Shown here: in pieces, positions 1 to 7,585 of the stretch
Layout: every line of letters starts with the position of its first letter
Position numbering within the stretch: position 1 is the first letter of the stretch
From: Flavobacterium sp. AG291
GTDB lineage: Bacteria; Bacteroidota; Bacteroidia; Flavobacteriales; Flavobacteriaceae
DNA: 64,000 nt
NCBI RefSeq assembly: GCF_003350375.1
Contig: NZ_QQAR01000006.1
Span: 1-64,000, forward strand
Direction of reading: 5' to 3'
The notes under the pieces: generated by a model
Databases searched by the model: none
What the model saw: the letters and a program-made list of their open reading frames with translations, nothing else
What the model was told of the DNA's origin: nothing
Program-made: the position numbers and the translations under genes

Positions 1-45
1 TTCTTCTTGTTTTTTCGCTCCGAACTTTCGTTCTCAAAGCGGCTG

Positions 46-461
46 CAAAAGTACAACTTCTTTTCTTTTACGCAAGCTTTTTTGAAAAAAAAATTCTTTC
101 TAAAAAACTCAGCCGATTCAGAATTTCAAAAACTTTTTCAGCATCCAGACCTTTCGGTTTGGGAGGGCAAAGATAAAATCTTTTTCCTTTTACTTCCAAG
201 CTTTTTTCAAAACTTTTTTCGGTTATTTTCTACTCCTATATATAAGGCAAAAAAATGCGCTTCATGTTTTCAAAGTCCGTCGCCCTTAAGCGGGGTGCAA
301 AGGTAAGCTTGTTTTTGTGACTTCCTAATCTTTTTTCATCTTTTTTTATTTTCTTTTTTCAAAGAAACCCTTTATTTACAAGGATTAAGACGTTGTCAGG
401 TTATCAGTGAACTTGTGCTTGATTGCGGGTGCAAAAGTAGCGCCTTTTTCCACTTTGGCAA
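46..461 (-). promoter_or_regulatory. array of four tandem leftward promoters
   Basis: Reading leftward, four copies of the Bacteroidota -7 element TAnnTTTG occur at 53-46 (TACTTTTG), 175-168 (TATCTTTG), 305-298 (TACCTTTG) and 439-432 (TACTTTTG). TTG lies 19, 21 and 19 bp upstream of the first, second and fourth; the third has only TTAG nearby. The DNA around the first and second copies is also similar, with a CTTTTAC-rich stretch followed by CAAGCTTTTTT. Stacked strong promoters are typical of rRNA operons, so a stable-RNA operon probably begins just left of position 1 (inference). The open frame at 7-306 is rejected as a gene. No other gene is seen in 1-957. Confidence 0.6.
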
Positions 462-646
462 ACTTTTACAAACCTTTTTTTGACATTTTTTTAACCTTCA
501 GACTTAACTTGCTGATATAAGTAGTTTTGAAAGAAAAAGTTTTTTCAGGTTTTTTGAACATTTACACCCGGCATTGCGGATTTTTCAATACACCCGTACC
601 GCACACACTCTTTTTTAGGAATTTTTCAATCTTTATACTCTATTAG

Positions 647-694
647 ATATAGGTATAGATAAGCAAAAAGCCTTTTATTCATCTATACCTATAT
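647..694. repeat. 14-bp inverted repeat with 20-nt loop
   Basis: The arms ATATAGGTATAGAT (647-660) and its exact reverse complement (681-694) enclose a 20-nt A/T-rich loop. It sits between the leftward promoter array and the rightward gene at 958. It could be a weak terminator or a boundary element; no clean T-run follows on either strand. Confidence 0.5.
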
Positions 695-957
695 ATACCC
701 CCGACAAACATCTAACATTTAGAAATTCTACTTAGAAAACATAAACAACACAATCGCTGCCTCAACACATATATATAATAAGGTACTCCGGGAAGTCCGG
801 TAAGTGGCTTAGATGGTAATGTTACTGTTGTCATTGAATAGCGTTTTATTGGAATCGCAAATAAAAACAATATTCAGTGATTGTGGGAATAATTTACCTA
901 TACATGAGTACAGCAGAATAGTTTATATTTGATAAGCTACAGAAAAATCAAATCAAA

Positions 958-1365
958 ATGAAAAAGCTGACAGGTATAACTATATTAACGGTAATAATTT
1001 CTCTATTTAGCTGTACTCCTGATGAGCGTAAATTTATTGGCGATTATCATATTGACCACCCTGTCTGGTTTGACAAAACAACTATAAATCATGATGAAAT
1101 TCTGACATTAAACCAAAATCATGAATTCGAATTATCAGGTGACAGCACTAATCCCCCTTTAAATGGTATCTGGAAACTTGAAAAATCTTCTTACCAAAAA
1201 GGATCGTCAGGAAGATATGAACCCCAAACAACAATTTCTTTCACAAACAACAATACAACCATTACAGCGGAACTAAGAGGAAATATATTCTATTTTCAAC
1301 ATCCAAACGTTTTCAGACCTGAAAAATACAAGCATATATTATATGTCAGGATGAATAATAGGTAA
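958..1365 (+). CDS. hypothetical lipoprotein, 135 aa
   Basis: I do not recognise the family. The protein starts with a lipoprotein signal peptide: a short basic n-region, hydrophobic residues 5-17, and a lipobox ending LFSC with the lipidated Cys near residue 19. The mature part is small and polar and looks like a small beta-rich fold (HEFELSGDS, PLNGIWKLE, TITAELRGNIFYF). Motifs such as 'NGIWKLE' recall lipocalin-like lipoproteins common in Bacteroidota, but this is only a resemblance. A TATATTTG -7 element at 924-931 gives a short leader before the ATG. The gene stands alone between repeats and thrS. Probably an envelope protein. Confidence 0.7.
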   Translation: MKKLTGITILTVIISLFSCTPDERKFIGDYHIDHPVWFDKTTINHDEILTLNQNHEFELSGDSTNPPLNGIWKLEKSSYQKGSSGRYEPQTTISFTNNNTTITAELRGNIFYFQHPNVFRPEKYKHILYVRMNNR

Positions 1366-1450
1366 GATCCCCAGTTTCACGCTCGCATTAAATAACTAAA
1401 AGGCACGAGCAAGAGCCTCGTGTCAGCTAGAAAAACTCAGATTCATAAGA

Positions 1451-1481
1451 GATTGCCACGTCGTTCCTCCTCGCAATGACA
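1451..1481. repeat. dispersed intergenic repeat (TGTCATTGCGAGG type)
   Basis: On the minus strand this 31-bp stretch begins TGTCATTGCGAGGAGG and ends GGCAATC. The inner TTGC..GCAA parts give it a dyad. Elements of this form are scattered between genes in many bacterial genomes (from memory). The whole gap 1366-1697 holds only this, the next repeat and the thrS promoter. Confidence 0.55.
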
Positions 1482-1506
1482 GAACCACGAAGATTACCGC
1501 TAAGTC

Positions 1507-1576
1507 TTAGCCCCGACAGAGCCGACATCCTCGAAGCGCAGCGGAGAGATAAAGGCGAAAGCGGGAAAAAGCTCCC
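1507..1576. repeat. dispersed repeat of the TAGCCCCGA...GCTCCC type
   Basis: The stretch opens with TTAGCCCCGACAGAG and closes with GCGGGAAAAAGCTCCC; the ends are imperfect inverted repeats (AGCCCC/GGGaaaaaGCT). Palindromic elements with these ends occur near gene boundaries in Flavobacteriaceae (from memory). It lies immediately upstream of the thrS promoter. Confidence 0.45.
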
Positions 1577-1625
1577 ATCAAAACTCCACCGATTTTAAAT
1601 CCCTATAAAATAATGTAAAACAATT

Positions 1626-1677
1626 CGTAATGCCTACACTTATATATTGTATGTGTAAAGGCATTACGTTATATTTG
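1626..1677 (+). promoter_or_regulatory. thrS promoter with overlapping dyad
   Basis: The -33 TTG is at 1647-1649 and the -7 TATATTTG at 1670-1677, with a 20-bp spacer. A dyad overlaps it: CGTAATGCC (1626-1634) and GGCATTACG (1660-1668) match perfectly, with ACAC/GTGT continuing inside. The right arm fills the spacer and the left arm is upstream of -33. A repressor or regulator site is a reasonable inference. Confidence 0.55.
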
Positions 1678-1697
1678 CGCTTTATAAATTTTTACTA

Positions 1698-3644
1698 ATG
1701 ATAAATATTACATTACCGGACGGTTCAGTCAAGCAATTTGACGCTGGGGTAACTCCTATGGATGTTGCCATGAGTATTAGTGAGGGATTAGCAAGGAACG
1801 TTATATCGGCTTCCTTCGATGGCACAACTATTGAGACCAAGACCCCACTGACGACGGACGGTTCGTTAGTATTATACACATGGAATGACAAAGAGGGCAA
1901 AAAAGCCTTCTGGCACTCTACTTCGCACGTTATGGCGCAGGCGTTGCAGGAAATGTACCCTGGCATCAAGCTTACTATTGGCCCTGCTATCGAAAATGGT
2001 TTTTACTATGACGTAGACTTTGGCGACAATACCATAACTGACAAGGATTTTAAAGCTATTGAAGATAAGGTTCTTGAAATTTCAAGAGGTAAGCACGAGT
2101 TCAACATGCGTTCTGCTACTAAGGCGGAGGCGCTTGCATTCTACAAAAATGAGAACAACCCTTATAAAACGGAACTTATAGAAAACCTTGAAGACGGTAC
2201 AATCACGTTCTGCGACCACGCAACGTTTACCGACCTTTGCCGTGGCGGACACATTCCGAACACAGGCATTATCAAGGCTTTCAAAATTATGAGCGTTGCC
2301 GGTGCTTACTGGCGCGGTGACGAGAAGAACAAACAGCTTACACGTGTGTATGGTATCTCTTTCCCAAAACAGAAAGATCTTACCGAGTACCTTGAGCTTC
2401 TTGAAGAGGCTAAAAGACGTGACCACCGTAAGCTTGGTAAAGAGCTTGAGCTTTTCACGTTCTCTCAGAAGGTAGGACAGGGTCTGCCATTATGGTTACC
2501 AAAGGGTGCTGCCCTTCGTGACCGCCTTGAGCAGTTCCTTAAAAAAGCACAGAAGAAAGCCGGATATGAGCAGGTGGTAACGCCGCACATCGGGCAGAAA
2601 GAATTATATGTAACATCGGGCCACTACGCTAAATATGGTGCAGACAGCTTCCAGCCTATCCACACACCTAACGAAGGTGAGGAATTTTTGCTGAAGCCAA
2701 TGAACTGCCCTCACCACTGTGAGATATATAACGCTAAGCCTTGGTCATACAAAGACCTGCCGAAGCGTTATGCTGAATTTGGTACTGTATACCGTTATGA
2801 GCAGAGTGGTGAGCTTCACGGTTTGACTCGTGTACGTGGATTTACTCAGGATGATGCTCACATTTTCTGTACGCCTGACCAGCTTGATGCTGAGTTCAAG
2901 AACGTGATTGACCTGGTGCTTTATGTATTCAGCTCATTAGGTTTTGAGAACTTCAGTGCTCAGATTTCGCTTCGTGATAAAGAGAACAGGGAGAAATATA
3001 TCGGTTCAGAAGAGAACTGGGAGAAAGCAGAAAACGCTATCATCAACGCGGCACGCGACAAAGGACTTAACACTGTAGTAGAATATGGCGAGGCGGCTTT
3101 CTATGGCCCTAAGCTTGACTTTATGGTGAAGGATGCTCTTGGCCGTCAGTGGCAGTTGGGTACAATTCAGGTAGACTACAACCTTCCTGAGCGTTTTGAC
3201 CTGACGTACAAGGGTTCAGATAACGAACTTCACCGTCCGGTTATGATCCACCGTGCACCGTTTGGTTCAATGGAGCGTTTTATAGCGATTTTGCTTGAAA
3301 ATACAGCAGGAAACTTCCCGCTTTGGCTAATGCCGGAACAGGCTATCATATTGTCTTTGAGCGAGAAATATGAAAATTATGCTAAAAAAGTTTTACAATT
3401 GCTGGAAAATCACGAAATTCGCGCCCTAATTGACAACCGAAACGAAACGATAGGTAAAAAAATACGTGATGCTGAAGTTCAGAAAATGCCGTATATGCTT
3501 ATTGTTGGTGAGGAAGAAGAGAAGAACGGAACGATTTCTGTGCGTCGCCACGGTGACTCAGGTAAGTCGAACCAAACAATGACAATTGAAGAATTTGCTG
3601 CTGCAGTTCAGCAGGAAATAGATAAAACATTAAAAGCATTCTAA
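1698..3644 (+). CDS. thrS: threonyl-tRNA synthetase
   Basis: Charges tRNA-Thr with threonine in the cytoplasm. The 648-residue protein has the standard bacterial layout: an N-terminal TGS domain (about 1-61), the editing domain with HSTSH at 73-77 and C181/H185 (CRGGH), the class II catalytic core with zinc ligands C337 (MNCPHH) and H388 (DDAHIF) and a third His in motif 'MIHRAP', then the C-terminal anticodon-binding domain (about 545-648). Length is normal. It is the first gene of thrS-infC-rpmI-rplT, a conserved translation operon, and lies 23 bp upstream of the infC start. The promoter and dyad at 1626-1677 fit this start. Confidence 0.98.
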   Translation: MINITLPDGSVKQFDAGVTPMDVAMSISEGLARNVISASFDGTTIETKTPLTTDGSLVLYTWNDKEGKKAFWHSTSHVMAQALQEMYPGIKLTIGPAIENGFYYDVDFGDNTITDKDFKAIEDKVLEISRGKHEFNMRSATKAEALAFYKNENNPYKTELIENLEDGTITFCDHATFTDLCRGGHIPNTGIIKAFKIMSVAGAYWRGDEKNKQLTRVYGISFPKQKDLTEYLELLEEAKRRDHRKLGKELELFTFSQKVGQGLPLWLPKGAALRDRLEQFLKKAQKKAGYEQVVTPHIGQKELYVTSGHYAKYGADSFQPIHTPNEGEEFLLKPMNCPHHCEIYNAKPWSYKDLPKRYAEFGTVYRYEQSGELHGLTRVRGFTQDDAHIFCTPDQLDAEFKNVIDLVLYVFSSLGFENFSAQISLRDKENREKYIGSEENWEKAENAIINAARDKGLNTVVEYGEAAFYGPKLDFMVKDALGRQWQLGTIQVDYNLPERFDLTYKGSDNELHRPVMIHRAPFGSMERFIAILLENTAGNFPLWLMPEQAIILSLSEKYENYAKKVLQLLENHEIRALIDNRNETIGKKIRDAEVQKMPYMLIVGEEEEKNGTISVRRHGDSGKSNQTMTIEEFAAAVQQEIDKTLKAF

Positions 3645-3667
3645 GTTTAACTTAAATATTTAAAGCC

Positions 3668-4225
3668 ATAGCAATTAGAAACAACAGAGGCTACCAGCCT
3701 CGAGTAGAAAAAAAAGATGCGCATAGAACTAATGCTGCAATCCGTGTCCCTGAAGTAAGGCTTGTTGGGGATAATGTAGAGCCGGGAGTTTACAAAACTT
3801 CTGTAGCCCTGCAAATGGCAGAAGAGCAGGAAGTGGATTTGGTGGAAATTTCGCCAAACGCCGAACCGCCCGTATGCAAAATTATGGATTACAAAAAGTT
3901 TCTTTACGAACAAAAGAAACGCGATAAGATGCTTAAGGCGAAGTCTACGCAGATTACCGTAAAAGAAATACGTTTCGGACCTCAGACAGATGAGCACGAT
4001 TACGAGTTCAAAAGAAAGAACGCAGAGAAGTTCCTTAAAGAAGGTTCTAAACTAAAAGCGTTCGTATTCTTTAAAGGGCGTTCTATCATTTATAAAGAGC
4101 AGGGACAAATCTTACTATTAAGACTTGCAACTGATCTTGAAGAATGGGGAAAAGTAGAGGCTATGCCTGTTCTTGAGGGTAAGAGGATGATCATGTTCAT
4201 CGCTCCTAAAAAGAAAAAAGCTTAA
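3668..4225 (+). CDS. infC: translation initiation factor IF-3 (non-ATG start)
   Basis: IF-3 binds the 30S subunit, checks the start codon and prevents early subunit joining. The first ATG in frame (3815) would remove about 49 residues including most of the N-domain. Upstream the frame is open back to the TAA at 3653-3655 and encodes a typical IF-3 N-terminus: [11 protein letters not shown], then [15 protein letters not shown]. No ATG, GTG or TTG fits that end. The start must be ATA (3668) or ATT (3674); I place it at ATA, giving 185 residues. The C-domain has the [17 protein letters not shown] motif. In E. coli the AUU start of infC gives autoregulation by IF-3, so the rare start is probably functional. 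Confidence 0.9.
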   Translation: MAIRNNRGYQPRVEKKDAHRTNAAIRVPEVRLVGDNVEPGVYKTSVALQMAEEQEVDLVEISPNAEPPVCKIMDYKKFLYEQKKRDKMLKAKSTQITVKEIRFGPQTDEHDYEFKRKNAEKFLKEGSKLKAFVFFKGRSIIYKEQGQILLLRLATDLEEWGKVEAMPVLEGKRMIMFIAPKKKKA

Positions 4226-4231
4226 CAGCAG

Positions 4232-4255
4232 CCCCCCACCCCCCCCCAAAGGGGG
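4232..4255. repeat. C-tract hairpin between infC and rpmI
   Basis: Six C, one A, nine C, AAA and five G follow each other. In mRNA, CCCCC-AAA-GGGGG can form a very stable triloop hairpin inside the operon. The nine-base C run is prone to slippage. Confidence 0.6.
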
Positions 4256-4306
4256 AGTAAGGGTAAAAATAAAGTAAGTAAGAGTAAATTCAAATACAGG
4301 AACAAA

Positions 4307-4504
4307 ATGCCTAAAATGAAAACTAAATCCTCAGCTAAGAAACGTTTCAAAGTTACTGGCTCAGGTAAAATCAAAAGAAAGCACGCTTTTAAAAGTCACA
4401 TCCTGACTAAAAAATCTAAAAAGCGTAAGCTAGCGCTTACTCACTCTGCGCTTGTTCACAAGACAGACGAAAGAAGCGTTAAACAGCAATTAAGATTAAT
4501 CTAA
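4307..4504 (+). CDS. rpmI: 50S ribosomal protein L35
   Basis: A 65-residue, very basic ribosomal protein of the large subunit. It starts [20 protein letters not shown], the signature of L35, and carries the usual '[12 protein letters not shown]' segment. Length is normal for the family. It lies third in thrS-infC-rpmI-rplT. In E. coli, L20 represses rpmI-rplT translation; whether that happens here cannot be told from sequence. Confidence 0.97.
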   Translation: MPKMKTKSSAKKRFKVTGSGKIKRKHAFKSHILTKKSKKRKLALTHSALVHKTDERSVKQQLRLI

Positions 4505-4601
4505 TAGCTGTTTCGGTTAAAACAAATTAATAACCCTGGAGCATGGCCACTAAGTTCCCGAAATAATTTCAGGACGCCTGCTACAAAAAAAAAGTAAAAT
4601 T

Positions 4602-4946
4602 ATGCCAAGAGCAGTAAATTCAGTAGCTTCAAGAGCTCGTAGAAAAAGAGTATTAAAGCAAGCCAAAGGTTTCTTTGGAAGACGTAAAAACGTTTGGACA
4701 GTAGCGAAAAACGCGGTAGAAAAAGCAATGGCTTATTCTTACCGTGACAGAAAACAAAAGAAAAGAAACTTCCGTGCTCTATGGATCATGCGTATCAACG
4801 CTGGTGCACGCCTTCACGGAATGAGCTATTCTCAATTCATCGGTAAAGTTAAAGCAAATGGTATCGAATTGAACCGTAAAGTTCTTGCAGACCTTGCTGC
4901 TAACCACCCTGAAGCGTTTACAGCTATCGTAAACCAAGTAAAATAA
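4602..4946 (+). CDS. rplT: 50S ribosomal protein L20
   Basis: A 114-residue basic protein needed for early 50S assembly. It begins [19 protein letters not shown] and carries the family's 'KGFFGRRKN' and '[16 protein letters not shown]' segments. It ends the operon and is followed by a strong terminator. The 97-bp gap after rpmI contains a small dyad (TCC.GAAAT.ATTTC.GGA, 4556-4574) that could act as an L20 leader site, but I have no direct support for that. Confidence 0.97.
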   Translation: MPRAVNSVASRARRKRVLKQAKGFFGRRKNVWTVAKNAVEKAMAYSYRDRKQKKRNFRALWIMRINAGARLHGMSYSQFIGKVKANGIELNRKVLADLAANHPEAFTAIVNQVK

Positions 4947-4986
4947 TTCGTCTATAAACAATATATTTATTCTTACTTACATAAAG

Positions 4987-5018
4987 AACCCGTCCGCTAA
5001 AGCGTGACGGGTTTTTTG
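4987..5018 (+). terminator. intrinsic terminator after rplT
   Basis: AACCCGTC and GACGGGTT form the stem, with CGCT..AGCG-like pairing inside, and a run of six T follows. It closes the thrS-infC-rpmI-rplT operon. Confidence 0.9.
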
Positions 5019-5053
5019 TTTACTTTTATTGTAGCAACCCTAAATCATCAACT

Positions 5054-5413
5054 ATGAAAACCGACCGCTACACTAAAACCATCCTGACTATTATTGCTTT
5101 TTGCCTTGTGGTGAACACACTCGATAAACTCGATATCATACCTAAGGCATACGCCAATGCACCTACTACCCCTCCTGCCCTTCCGACAACAGAACCAAAA
5201 TACGGACTCGTTCCTCTCAATGAAGATGGTAGCATTACCGTCAAAACTACTTCACCAATGGATGTAAACATTACCGGCATTCGTACCAGCGACGACCTTG
5301 ACGTAAAAGTATCCGGCATAAACACCAGCAGCAGCCTTAATGTAAATGTAAACCTTGAAAAAATTGCCGGTTCTTCGGCTTATGGAGGACTGCCGGTTAA
5401 GGTGATAAAATAA
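5054..5413 (+). CDS. hypothetical membrane-anchored protein, 119 aa
   Basis: No function recognised. Residues 8-24 form one hydrophobic segment (TILTIIAFCLVVNTL), and the 'KAYANAP' that follows looks like a signal-peptidase site, so the protein is anchored or exported. A Pro/Thr-rich linker (about 38-48) leads to a beta-rich part with three related strands: MDVNITGIRTS, LDVKVSGINTS, LNVNVNLEKI. These pseudo-repeats suggest a small beta-sheet or oligomer-forming domain. It is a single-gene unit; the next gene converges on it. Confidence 0.75.
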   Translation: MKTDRYTKTILTIIAFCLVVNTLDKLDIIPKAYANAPTTPPALPTTEPKYGLVPLNEDGSITVKTTSPMDVNITGIRTSDDLDVKVSGINTSSSLNVNVNLEKIAGSSAYGGLPVKVIK

Positions 5414-5436
5414 AAAAACGGCTCAATTGAGCCGTT
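5405..5436 (-). terminator. terminator (leftward) between convergent genes
   Basis: The perfect 20-bp palindrome AACGGCTCAATTGAGCCGTT (5417-5436) is followed on the minus strand by a T-rich run. It serves the gene at 5488-6756. Confidence 0.85.
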
Positions 5437-5487
5437 ACCTATTTATAATTCCATAAAAACATCGGACTTCCGACATCGGACAAAAAA

Positions 5488-6756
5488 CTATGTCTTCAAT
5501 TTCTTCTTTCTTGCAGCAGGAAATAATACATTGTTAAGGATAAGTCGGTAACCTGGAGAATTAGGGTGCAGGTCGAGAACCGTTGGAGCATCTCCTACCC
5601 TGTGCTGGTAATCTTCAGGGTCATGACCACCGTAAAAAGTAAACATCCCCTTACCTTTTGTGCCGTGAATATAACGTGCTTCGCCAGTCTGTTTATTCTC
5701 ACCCATAACCAATATATTCGATTTTACCCTGTCGGCCTTAAAAGCAGTAGTCTGCCCCATAAAACCTTTTATAAGTTGTGTATGGTTTTGGCACAGCATC
5801 GACGGAATAGGATCCCATTTTGCCGAATAATCCATAAGGGTAAAATAGTCCTTATCCATTAATATGGTTCGCCCATTTGTTGTATCGATATCTGAAAACT
5901 CATACACCTGCGGATTACGTTCCAATATAAAATCCTTAAAGGCAAATGAGTTATTGTAGTCAATTTGTGACTGATAGTTCGGCTGACTGGCATCACCATC
6001 AAACATTGGTTCGCATATATCTACGCCTTCAGCAGAAAGTGCAATATCAAAACTATCTGTTGCAGAACACATCGCAAACATGAATCCGCCACCAATAACA
6101 AAGTTTCTTATTTTTAGAGCTACAGCCAGTTTTTCCTGCGATACTTTAGCATATCCAAGTTTGGCGGCCAGAGCCTCGGCATCTTTCTTTTGTTCAATAT
6201 ACCAGGGTGCATTACGGTAGGCTCCAAAGAACTTACCATACTGTCCCGTGAAATCCTCATGGTGCAGGTGCAGCCAGTCGTATAACAAAAGGGCATCACT
6301 AAGCACCTCTTCATCATAAATCGCAGTAAACGGAATCTCGGCATAGGTCAATACCATAGTCACGGCGTCATCCCAAGGTTGTTTTCCGGGTGGGGTATAT
6401 ACAGCAATCTTCGGAGCTTTTTCGAGAATTACATTCTCCATATTCTGCGACGGACTGCTTATTTCATCAAGGATTGCATTGGCTTCGCCATCGCTCAGTA
6501 CTTCAAAGCTCACGCCACGTATCTGGCATTCACGACGAATCTGCTCGGCATCCGGCAATAAAAACGAACCACCCCTGTAGTTCAGGAGCCAGTTAGCCTT
6601 ATAGCTTTTGTCAAGCGCCCAATAGGTAATCCCGTAAGCCTTAAGATGGTTCTGCTGTGAAGTCTCGTCCATAGGCAGCAATATCATAGAAGCTTTCGCC
6701 GAAAACCCCATAACAAGCAGCAGGATAATGCATATTCTTTTGAATGCCATTTTCAT
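5488..6756 (-). CDS. conserved secreted protein, 'asparagine synthetase B'-named family
   Basis: A 422-residue protein with an N-terminal signal peptide (MAFKRICIILLLVMGFSAKA). From memory, close relatives in Bacteroidota are labelled 'asparagine synthetase B', but I see no AsnB architecture: no N-terminal Cys nucleophile and no PP-loop SGGxDS. The text instead has 'KIAVYTPPGKQPWDDAV', 'DWLHLHHEDFTGQYGKF' and 'GGGFMFAMCSATDSFDIAL', resembling class-I glutamine-amidotransferase-like or ThuA-like folds with a Cys after a strand. The name should not be trusted; exported protein of unknown role. A -7 element TATCTTTG reads leftward at 6778-6771. Single gene with its own terminator. Confidence 0.85.
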   Translation of the reverse strand: MKMAFKRICIILLLVMGFSAKASMILLPMDETSQQNHLKAYGITYWALDKSYKANWLLNYRGGSFLLPDAEQIRRECQIRGVSFEVLSDGEANAILDEISSPSQNMENVILEKAPKIAVYTPPGKQPWDDAVTMVLTYAEIPFTAIYDEEVLSDALLLYDWLHLHHEDFTGQYGKFFGAYRNAPWYIEQKKDAEALAAKLGYAKVSQEKLAVALKIRNFVIGGGFMFAMCSATDSFDIALSAEGVDICEPMFDGDASQPNYQSQIDYNNSFAFKDFILERNPQVYEFSDIDTTNGRTILMDKDYFTLMDYSAKWDPIPSMLCQNHTQLIKGFMGQTTAFKADRVKSNILVMGENKQTGEARYIHGTKGKGMFTFYGGHDPEDYQHRVGDAPTVLDLHPNSPGYRLILNNVLFPAARKKKLKT

Positions 6757-6881
6757 TGTTTTAGTAAACCCAAAGATACTAAACTAACGACAGAAATTGA
6801 AGCGTATTATCGTTTGAAAGCAAAACAAACAATTAAGTGAAAATTTAAGAAGAAAATAACATCAAAAAAACGTAAAAACCC

Positions 6882-6910
6882 TTGTAGATACAGTAAAAAC
6901 GCTATTTTTG
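6882..6910 (+). promoter_or_regulatory. promoter of histone H1-like gene
   Basis: TTG at 6882-6884 and TATTTTTG at 6903-6910 with an 18-bp spacer, 27 bp before the start codon. Confidence 0.7.
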
Positions 6911-6936
6911 CAACCTAATTTAATCATAAACAAACC

Positions 6937-7113
6937 ATGAAAGAATTGTTTTCTCAAATCAACGCGGAAATCGAAAAATTCAAAGCTGAAGCTGAGCTTC
7001 ACATCGAAAAAGGTAACAAAGCAGCTGGAACAAGAGCTCGTAAATCTGCTCTTGAACTAAGCAAACTTCTTAAAGACTTCAGAAAAGTTTCTGTTGAAGA
7101 GTCTAAAAAATAA
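6937..7113 (+). CDS. histone H1-like (Hc1-type) small protein, 58 aa
   Basis: A 58-residue reading frame from ATG to TAA, with its own promoter and terminator. The product starts MKELFSQINAEIEKFKAEAE and continues with a K/A-rich helix, 'GNKAAGTRARKSALELSKLLKDFRKVS'. This matches the short histone H1-like proteins annotated in Flavobacteriaceae. It is helical, rich in Lys, Glu and Ala, with no membrane segment. A nucleoid-binding role is assigned by family, not by anything visible beyond the 'AGTRARKSALEL' core. Confidence 0.85.
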   Translation: MKELFSQINAEIEKFKAEAELHIEKGNKAAGTRARKSALELSKLLKDFRKVSVEESKK

Positions 7114-7117
7114 TTGA

Positions 7118-7149
7118 AAAAGCCGCTTTTAACAAAGCGGCTTTTTTTA
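7118..7149 (+). terminator. terminator after histone H1-like gene
   Basis: AAGCCGCTTT / AAAGCGGCTT stem with a short AACA loop and a seven-T run. Confidence 0.9.
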
Positions 7150-7179
7150 TTTTTATATTGGAGCAAAAAATTAGATCCA

Positions 7180-7377
7180 GTGAAAAGACATCCTTATGAA
7201 TGGAGATTATGGCTACGAACAAGACTACCATGGTTTCTCATAAATTTAGGCTTTGCCGACAAGGGTAATGATTGCCAAAATGTAAATGCACAACATAAAT
7301 GGTATAATATAAACAACGAATCCAGTGGTTGTTATTATTGCAAAGTTGTAGTTAACGGCAAGAAATGGAACAAATAA
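7180..7377 (+). CDS. small conserved protein with CxxxxxC pair, 65 aa
   Basis: I place the start at GTG 7180. The frame is open further back, but the only earlier start (TTG 7114) lies inside the preceding terminator. The product reads VKRHPYEWRLWLRTRLPW, then 'GNDCQNVNAQHKWYNINNESSGCYYCKVVVNGKKW'. The C..C-YYC arrangement, many aromatics and basic ends suggest a small, perhaps metal-binding, cytoplasmic protein. Similar short proteins occur in flavobacteria (from memory); no function is known to me. It is followed by a 16-bp hairpin. Confidence 0.6.
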   Translation: MKRHPYEWRLWLRTRLPWFLINLGFADKGNDCQNVNAQHKWYNINNESSGCYYCKVVVNGKKWNK

Positions 7378-7393
7378 TTATTAGTTTTCTGAA

Positions 7394-7432
7394 AACTATA
7401 AATGCACCGCTTCCCACGGTGCATTTATAGTT
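7394..7432. terminator. 16-bp perfect hairpin, probable bidirectional terminator
   Basis: Arms AACTATAAATGCACCG (7394-7409) and its exact complement (7417-7432). T-richness outside the stem is modest on both sides. It lies between the rightward small gene and the leftward dnaB region. Confidence 0.7.
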
Positions 7433-7460
7433 TGATGTTTAGTTGATGGATGATGCCGTC

Positions 7461-7553
7461 TTAATCGTTTACAGTGATATGTTCGGCACCGTTAACATCC
7501 ATTTGTCGTATGGCTTCGCTTATCACGAAGTCGTCATGTGTAGTTTTCCCCAT
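7461..7553 (-). CDS. possible 30-aa small ORF downstream of dnaB
   Basis: An ATG-to-TAA frame of 30 residues, 32 bp after the dnaB stop on the same strand. It reads MGKTTHDDFVISEAI, then RQMDVNGAEHITVND. The composition is protein-like (amphipathic, charged) rather than the Phe/Ile/Lys mix of random AT-rich frames. It could be a real small protein co-transcribed with dnaB, or the tail of a lost gene. Low confidence. Confidence 0.3.
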   Translation of the reverse strand: MGKTTHDDFVISEAIRQMDVNGAEHITVND

Positions 7554-7585
7554 ATATTGTTCGGTTAGGTGGTTATCTCAATTTT

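Noticed and set aside
7..306. Open frame of 99 codons at the left edge
   Set aside because: Phe/Lys/Ser-rich with no family resemblance, and it lies across leftward promoter elements; a by-product of T-rich promoter DNA.
782..841. Short frame GTPGSPVSGLDGNVTVVIE then stop
   Set aside because: Reads like the end of a protein, but is only 19 codons with a stop directly before it; too short to call a remnant.
3815..4225. infC starting at ATG 3815
   Set aside because: Would delete most of the IF-3 N-domain, which is clearly encoded upstream in the same frame.
5488..6756. True asparagine synthetase B
   Set aside because: No N-terminal Cys nucleophile, no SGGxDS ATP loop, and a signal peptide; the family name is misleading.
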